9,223 nt of DNA from GCA-020343675 sp964462945 (lineage in GTDB: Bacteria; Planctomycetota; Phycisphaerae; Sedimentisphaerales; Anaerobacaceae). A program made the translations under genes and the position numbers. Every line of letters starts with the position of its first letter. The first letter of the stretch is position 1. This document shows positions 6,345 through 9,223 of this stretch, piece after piece. Under the pieces are notes generated by a model, which saw only the letters and a list, made by a program, of their open reading frames with translations, had not been told where the DNA came from and did no database searches. The stretch spans positions 1-9,223 of the forward strand of contig CAYWZW010000116.1 in assembly GCA_964462945.1 (NCBI GenBank). The letters are read 5' to 3'.

Positions 6345-7920
6345 CCTCAGTAGGGGATATAGTTCCATAGCCGGTTCGGAACATCTACGCTCGCTCGGGC
6401 AATTCTTTACGCCCTTCGATGTTGCTGCGTTTATGTGCCGCTGGGCTTTATCGGGTGGCTCAAATAATTTGTATGATCCCGCATTCGGGTTGGGATCCTT
6501 CTACTTTGCGGCCAAGGCGGTCATGCATTCCATCACGTTTGCAGGTACGGAAGTAGATGCTAAAATATTGGAGTACTTCCGAACCCATGCTTCACGGACA
6601 TCGTCTTTGTCTCTAAACTGTGGGGATTATTTGGCCCAGTGGGGCCAGAGCCACAAGGCAATTGTCTGTAATCCCCCTTATATGCGTTTTCAGCGTTTTA
6701 CCAATAGAAGCGAAGTATTTGCAGCCTTTGAGAGACACCTTCAAGTAAAGCTATCCGGTTACACTAACATAGCGTCTGCCTTCTTGATAAAGTCGCTGTC
6801 AGAACTAGCACATGGAGGGCGTCTTGCCTATATCATGCCGCTTGAGTTTCTGAATACAGGTTATGGCACGATTGTCAAAGATCGCCTTCTACACCAGGGA
6901 ATGTTAAAGGCACTTATCAAACTTGAGCCAGAAAAGGAAGTGTTTCCAGATGCGACGACTTCTGTGGGAGTCATTCTAGTAAGCAATGACGACCTTATTG
7001 CGCCAGTACGCTTCTATTCTGTACAGAACATGCAGGATCTGCCAGATGTGCTTTCAACTGTGCCAATACGAGAGGTTGACGTCGCGAACCTCAAACCCTC
7101 AGAAAAGTGGCTTAAATACTTTGAAAATGGGCGCTCATCGTTTTTCTCTCCCGATCTTGTCACAATTGATTCTTATGGTGGATTTAGTCGTGGCATCGCA
7201 ACTGGAGCGAACGAGTATTTTGCAATGTCACGGAGTAAGGCGGCAGAACTTGGCATTCCACGTTCGTGCTTTCTCGGTTGTATAACAAAGAGCGTACAAG
7301 TCAAGGCTTCTATATTTACAGATTCAGACTTTGGCGATCTGGAACGTACAGATGCGAATGTTCTTTTGCTTAATATCAATGGTAAACCGACAGAGGCAGT
7401 GCACGAGTACCTTCGGTATGGCGAGATGATGGGATACCATTTTAGATATCTTACGAAGATGCGAACACCTTGGTACAAATTAGAACGAAGAGCACCGGCC
7501 CCGCTGCTATTCGGAGTGTTTTCAAGAGATAAGTTTAAGGTTGTAAGAAACTTAAGCTCAGCAGTAAATCTGACGTGCTTTCACTGCTTCTATCCTAACT
7601 TATTCGGCGAACAGCTTTGCGATGCTTTATTTCTATATTTTCGGTCAAGAGCGGCAAGACAGATTCTTAGCATAAGTATGAGACATTACGGGGACGGATT
7701 AGAAAAGTTCGAGCCGAATGATTTGAATCATGCTTTGGCACCTTCACAGAGTTGGTTTTCTAAGCTCCCCGCCGATGTAGTTAATAGCGCAATTGAATAT
7801 TGCAAGGTTAATAACTCACTTCCAGAGGAAGTTGAGGCATTATTCGAGCCTTTAGCACTGTGTGCCGAACAAGGCGATGAACCTGACCGCTATTCCGCGG
7901 CGCTCCCTTGCCGCTGGTGA
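6334..7920 (+). CDS. Adenine-N6 DNA methyltransferase, type II gamma class (AccI-like partner)
   Basis: The product is 528 residues. It methylates adenine in the site cut by its neighbour and so protects the host DNA. Motifs appear in the N-terminal-first order of the gamma class: motif X LGQFFTP (21-27), SAM-binding motif I DPAFGLGSF (48-56; the usual DPACGSGxF), acidic motif II GTEVD (71-75), CGDYL with D98, and catalytic NPPY (113-116). GYTNIASAFL follows near 142-151. The C-terminal half would hold the target-recognition domain, as in TaqI/Eco57I-like enzymes. The ATG at 6334 lies inside the restriction gene (11-nt overlap) and the next codon is also ATG. No strong Shine-Dalgarno sequence is seen, so coupling is likely. 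The last 18 or so codons, including the stop at 7918-7920, lie within the attC site, so the C-terminal tail is cassette-derived. Confidence 0.88.
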   Translation: MMCDLSRGYSSIAGSEHLRSLGQFFTPFDVAAFMCRWALSGGSNNLYDPAFGLGSFYFAAKAVMHSITFAGTEVDAKILEYFRTHASRTSSLSLNCGDYLAQWGQSHKAIVCNPPYMRFQRFTNRSEVFAAFERHLQVKLSGYTNIASAFLIKSLSELAHGGRLAYIMPLEFLNTGYGTIVKDRLLHQGMLKALIKLEPEKEVFPDATTSVGVILVSNDDLIAPVRFYSVQNMQDLPDVLSTVPIREVDVANLKPSEKWLKYFENGRSSFFSPDLVTIDSYGGFSRGIATGANEYFAMSRSKAAELGIPRSCFLGCITKSVQVKASIFTDSDFGDLERTDANVLLLNINGKPTEAVHEYLRYGEMMGYHFRYLTKMRTPWYKLERRAPAPLLFGVFSRDKFKVVRNLSSAVNLTCFHCFYPNLFGEQLCDALFLYFRSRAARQILSISMRHYGDGLEKFEPNDLNHALAPSQSWFSKLPADVVNSAIEYCKVNNSLPEEVEALFEPLALCAEQGDEPDRYSAALPCRW

Positions 7921-7934
7921 GCTCATCGTTCCGG
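7864..7934 (+). other. attC-type cassette recombination site
   Basis: 71 bp with attC architecture. R'' GCCGAAC (7864-7870), a 9-nt spacer, L'' AACCTGACCGC (7880-7890) with an extra unpaired A at 7886, a terminal segment (7891-7909), L' GCCGCTGGTG (7910-7919), an 8-nt spacer, and R' GTTCCGG (7928-7934). L''/L' pair at 7 of 10 positions around the extrahelical base. R''/R' pair at 5 of 7, and R'' pairs at 6 of 7 with the cassette's own left end GTTGGGC (5251-5257). I recognise a family of such sites, often mistranslated as NKAMHLTAIPLRS. The crossover point would be between G7928 and T7929. Confidence 0.6.
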
Positions 7935-8027
7935 TGAATTCTGAGCAAGAAGCCCTCGACGCGTACGCAAGTAAACCGCGCCACTCATTTCGGGGACAGG
8001 TTAAGAAATATAAAGTCATTTTCAAGC

Positions 8028-8033
8028 AAGGAG
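8028..8033 (+). promoter_or_regulatory. Ribosome binding site of the Lys-rich small gene
   Basis: AAGGAG eight bases before the ATG at 8042. It favours the 35-residue product over the longer in-frame reading that begins at the GTG at 7862 inside the attC site. Confidence 0.7.
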
Positions 8034-8041
8034 AAACAGAT

Positions 8042-8149
8042 ATGGGCGATAAGGGAAAAAAAGATAAAGGCAAGAGAGAACAACATAAAAAGGCCCAGCT
8101 TAATCCAAAGGAAAAACGACAATTGAAAAAAGAAAAGAACAATAATTAA
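8042..8149 (+). CDS. Lysine-rich 35-residue protein
   Basis: The short reading frame encodes MGDKGKKDKGKREQ, then HKKAQLNPKEKRQLKKEKNNN. Lysine is by far the commonest residue, with a few Glu, Asp and Gln and no cysteine or aromatic residue. It should be strongly basic and mostly disordered or helical. Binding of nucleic acid or ribosomes is possible but is only inference. I recall similar 'LTxKEKRKLKKEKK' small proteins in planctomycetes and other bacteria, function unknown. The start is chosen from AAGGAG at 8028-8033. A continuous frame upstream to 7862 exists only because the attC happens to be open in that frame. The gene begins 108 nt after the attC of the R-M cassette, and its stop is followed within 2 nt by GCCCAGC, a possible R'' box, so it looks like its own cassette. 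Confidence 0.6.
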   Translation: MGDKGKKDKGKREQHKKAQLNPKEKRQLKKEKNNN

Positions 8150-8151
8150 TT

Positions 8152-8158
8152 GCCCAGC
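8152..8158 (+). other. Possible degenerate attC R'' half-site (GCCCAGC)
   Basis: It differs at one base from GCCCAAC, the complement of GTTGGGC, and lies 2 nt after the stop of the Lys-rich gene. The shared repeat module GGGCTTTGACCCGGTTTAT follows at 8180-8198, as it does 48 nt after the first membrane-protein gene. Confidence 0.3.
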
Positions 8159-8179
8159 GGTGTTCGCAGTCCGGTCGAG

Positions 8180-8237
8180 GGGCTTTGACCCGGTTTATGC
8201 AGCTTTGTAGGGTGGGGCCTGCCCCACCATAATCATG
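8180..8237 (+). repeat. Short relative of the inter-cassette repeat, interrupted (copy D)
   Basis: GGGCTTTGACCCGGTTTAT (8180-8198) is identical to 5061-5079. It continues as GCAGCTTTGTA, then a 20-nt palindromic insert (8210-8229), then TAATCATG. Without the insert the segment reads as a compact form of the repeat end: TTGACC (8185-8190), 17 bp, TATAAT, CATG. The mosaic core present in copies A-C is absent, so this may be closest to the ancestral short unit. Confidence 0.6.
8207..8228 (+). repeat. REP-like hairpin with GTAG head
   Basis: GTAG followed by a perfect 8-bp inverted repeat, GGTGGGGC (8211-8218) and GCCCCACC (8221-8228), around a CT loop. GTAG plus a hairpin is the hallmark of REP sequences linked to RAYT transposases. 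The insertion splits the TATAAT of copy D. A candidate RAYT remnant starts 27 nt downstream. Confidence 0.55.
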
Positions 8238-8254
8238 TCGATAACATACGTGCC

Positions 8255-8341
8255 ATGCCAAATTACGTACGCGCCAAGTTTGAGGGAGGGTATTATTTCG
8301 AACAAATCACAAACATTAGCACTGAAGGCTTCGGCCAATAA
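8255..8341 (+). pseudogene. Remnant of a REP-associated tyrosine (Y1/IS200-like) transposase N-terminus
   Basis: A 28-codon frame starts MPNYVRAKFEGGYYF and ends EQITNISTEGFGQ. The first 15 residues fit the start of RAYT/TnpA-REP proteins as I know it (MPNYxRAxxxGGxYFFT). No HUH motif or catalytic tyrosine follows, because the frame stops after 28 codons, whereas intact members have roughly 150-250. There is no ribosome binding site. Its place next to a GTAG-headed palindrome supports a relic of a REP-mobilising element. With only 15 informative residues, chance similarity cannot be excluded. Confidence 0.45.
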
Positions 8342-8358
8342 GAACTTTCTCCTGCGTT

Positions 8359-8378
8359 AAGCCCAATCCGGCTTTTTT
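8359..8378 (+). terminator. Possible rho-independent terminator
   Basis: AAGCC (8359-8363), a CAATCC loop and GGCTT (8370-8374), running into a six-T tract (8373-8378). The stem is short (5 bp). It would end transcripts from the Lys-rich unit or the transposase relic. Confidence 0.4.
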
Positions 8379-8390
8379 ATAGACAGTGTC

Positions 8391-8435
8391 AATCCGCCAT
8401 ACGTTGTCCTATGGACTCCTTGCGGAGGGCGGATT
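8391..8435. repeat. Cloverleaf-like palindrome
   Basis: Outer arms AATCCGCC (8391-8398) and GGCGGATT (8428-8435) are perfectly complementary. Between them lie two small hairpins, GTCC-TAT-GGAC (8406-8416) and CTCC-TTGC-GGAG (8416-8427), sharing one base. A separate small hairpin GCGGC-TGAAG-GCCGC follows at 8460-8474. There is no gene in this stretch. Confidence 0.6.
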
Positions 8436-8577
8436 AATCCGCGTCTGACATTTTCGGTTGCGGCTGAAGGCCGCGATGTGAAAGCTGTGTTCGCTCAATG
8501 GCTGTCACCCATCCGCGTCCATTTACCGTCCGGCATGGTTCTATGCTCCCGCTACCGGCGAGCAAAGAGATTCCCGT

Positions 8578-8605
8578 TTGACCTCGTGTTCTGAAGTGCT
8601 ATTAT
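8578..8605 (+). promoter_or_regulatory. Candidate sigma70-type promoter in repeat copy C
   Basis: TTGACC (8578-8583), a 16-bp spacer and TATTAT (8600-8605). It has the same layout as in copy A, one base closer to consensus. The leader to the ATG at 8802 would be about 190 nt. Confidence 0.45.
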
Positions 8606-8665
8606 ATCGCTGACGAGTATTGAACAGGCATCGGGAACTTCTTACCCGCTGCCCCCCAACAGCTT

Positions 8666-8684
8666 GTCTTGCGCCAAGCAAGAC
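8666..8684. repeat. Hairpin inserted in repeat copy C
   Basis: GTCTTGC (8666-8672) and GCAAGAC (8678-8684) flank GCCAA. An outer pair, CCCCC (8653-8657) with GGGGG (8688-8692), encloses it. Copy A has a different palindrome at this point. Confidence 0.65.
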
Positions 8685-8788
8685 GTAGGGGGAGACGCAG
8701 GGGCCAGTACAGGCAGATTTATACGCCTCTGGCGTAAACAGTCTGTGTTTCCCGTTTTATACAGACTTTATAATCATTGTTCACCGTG

Positions 8789-8794
8789 AAAGGA
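8789..8794 (+). promoter_or_regulatory. Ribosome binding site of the last gene
   Basis: AAAGGA seven bases before the ATG at 8802. Confidence 0.55.
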
Positions 8795-8801
8795 AAAGAT
8801 A

Positions 8802-9223
8802 ATGGAAACTTGGATAGGTGTTGCAATTTCTTTACTGGCCTTATCTGTGTCTGCGGGAACGGCATGGCTCACCCTATTTAAAAAGGGTAGGTTGTTGATG
8901 ACTCAGCCTACTAGTATTTTTTTCGGCCCAGATGGTGGTTATTTTGAAAGCACTATAAATAAAGTCTACTTGCGGACATTGCTGTACAGCAGTTCGAGGA
9001 AAGGCCAAGTTTTAGAAAGTATGCACGTCACTCTCGAGCGTGGAGAGACAAAACAAAATTTCAGTATTTGGGTTCACGGCAAGAAAGGAGATCTTGCAAG
9101 GGGGAGTGGGCTATTTGTGACTCACGAGGGTGTAACCTTAGATCATCATTTCTTGCTACCTCCAGACGGTTCAGTTTTTAAATTTCTTGCGGGAGATTAC
9201 AAGCTTAGGGTTTTTGCCAAGCT
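8802..9223 (+). CDS. Small membrane-anchored protein, unknown function (3' end outside the window)
   Basis: The frame is open from the ATG at 8802 to the window edge (140 complete codons). The N-terminus METWIGVAISLLALSVSAGTAW is a single membrane helix (about residues 4-24) or an uncleaved signal anchor. A soluble, beta-rich domain follows, with motifs such as MTQPTSIFFGPDGG (33-46), VYLRTLLYSSS and HHFLLPPDG. It has the feel of a conserved family, and I recall TQPTxIFFGPDG-type cassette proteins, but I know no function. AAAGGA at 8789-8794 supports the start. The gene follows repeat copy C in the same way as the restriction gene follows copy B, so it is probably the next cassette. Like the protein at 4471, it has one helix near the N-terminus and an outer or cytoplasmic beta domain, but I see no sequence similarity between them. 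Confidence 0.75.
   Translation, partial: METWIGVAISLLALSVSAGTAWLTLFKKGRLLMTQPTSIFFGPDGGYFESTINKVYLRTLLYSSSRKGQVLESMHVTLERGETKQNFSIWVHGKKGDLARGSGLFVTHEGVTLDHHFLLPPDGSVFKFLAGDYKLRVFAK

Larger units (their letters stand above)
8552..8779 (+). repeat. Mosaic inter-cassette repeat, copy C
   Basis: It matches copy A from CTACCGGC (8552) through CCCGCTGCCCC, and contains the core shared by all three copies at 8612-8644. It shares GACGCAGGGGCCAGTAC and GGCGTAAACAGTCTG with A, and TTTCCCGTTTTATAC then ATAATCATTG with B. A 19-bp hairpin (8666-8684, GTCTTGC/GCAAGAC) replaces the copy A palindrome. Similarity to B stops after G8779 and the shared TT, 22 nt before the next gene's ATG. Confidence 0.85.

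Noticed and set aside
7862..8041. N-terminal extension of the Lys-rich protein from a GTG inside the attC site
   Set aside because: The peptide (NKAMNLTAIPRRSLAAGEL) is the typical translation of this attC family. The internal ATG at 8042 has a good AAGGAG, while the GTG has none.
8235..8360. 41-codon plus-strand frame starting MSITYVPCQ
   Set aside because: It overlaps the transposase-like relic in another frame and shows no RBS or recognisable motif. The relic frame matches a known protein start.
8355..8361. GTTAAGC as another integron core site
   Set aside because: It fits GTTRRRY, but the motif is short and common. No paired R'' box or L boxes are nearby, and the position fits the terminator stem better.
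4200..8779. CRISPR array
   Set aside because: The repeats are long, mosaic and hundreds to thousands of bases apart, with genes between them. There are no regular short spacers and no cas genes.

Overview
The window looks like a piece of a Planctomycetota chromosome, probably from the Phycisphaerae/Sedimentisphaerales side. That assignment is an inference from the style of the two large exported proteins on the left and from the density of small palindromic repeats; there is no rRNA or marker gene to confirm it. The window splits into two unlike halves.

Left half (about 226-4062, minus strand, visibly GC-rich): a two-gene operon. The upstream gene (4062-2146) encodes a secreted DUF3352-like protein of a type common in planctomycetes. 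The downstream gene (2124-226) encodes a secreted protein with an all-alpha N-terminal region and a beta-rich C-terminal region, shaped like the heparinase/alginate-lyase class of polysaccharide-acting proteins. The second gene carries an in-frame copy of a widespread dispersed repeat near its 3' end.

Right half (4063-9223, plus strand, lower GC): four small gene units separated by repeats. In order they are a one-helix membrane protein (4471-5013), an AccI-like type II restriction-modification pair (5274-6344 and 6334-7920), a 35-residue lysine-rich protein (8042-8149), and the start of another one-helix membrane protein (8802 to the window edge). A good attC-type recombination site (7864-7934) overlaps the 3' end of the methyltransferase gene, and a matching half-site (GTTGGGC, 5251-5257) lies just before the restriction gene. 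The R-M pair therefore reads as an integron-type gene cassette. Three copies of a mosaic repeat end at the same CATTG, at or a few bases before the start of three unrelated units. No integrase is in the window, so this would be a cluster of attC sites lacking an integrase, or the distal part of an array.

The spacers also hold palindromes that interrupt the repeat copies, a REP-like hairpin with the GTAG head, and next to it a 28-codon remnant resembling the start of a REP-associated tyrosine transposase. The likely picture is a cassette array whose recombination sites have been enlarged and overwritten by miniature palindromic elements. Part of the repeat resembles a sigma70 promoter that may drive the captured genes.
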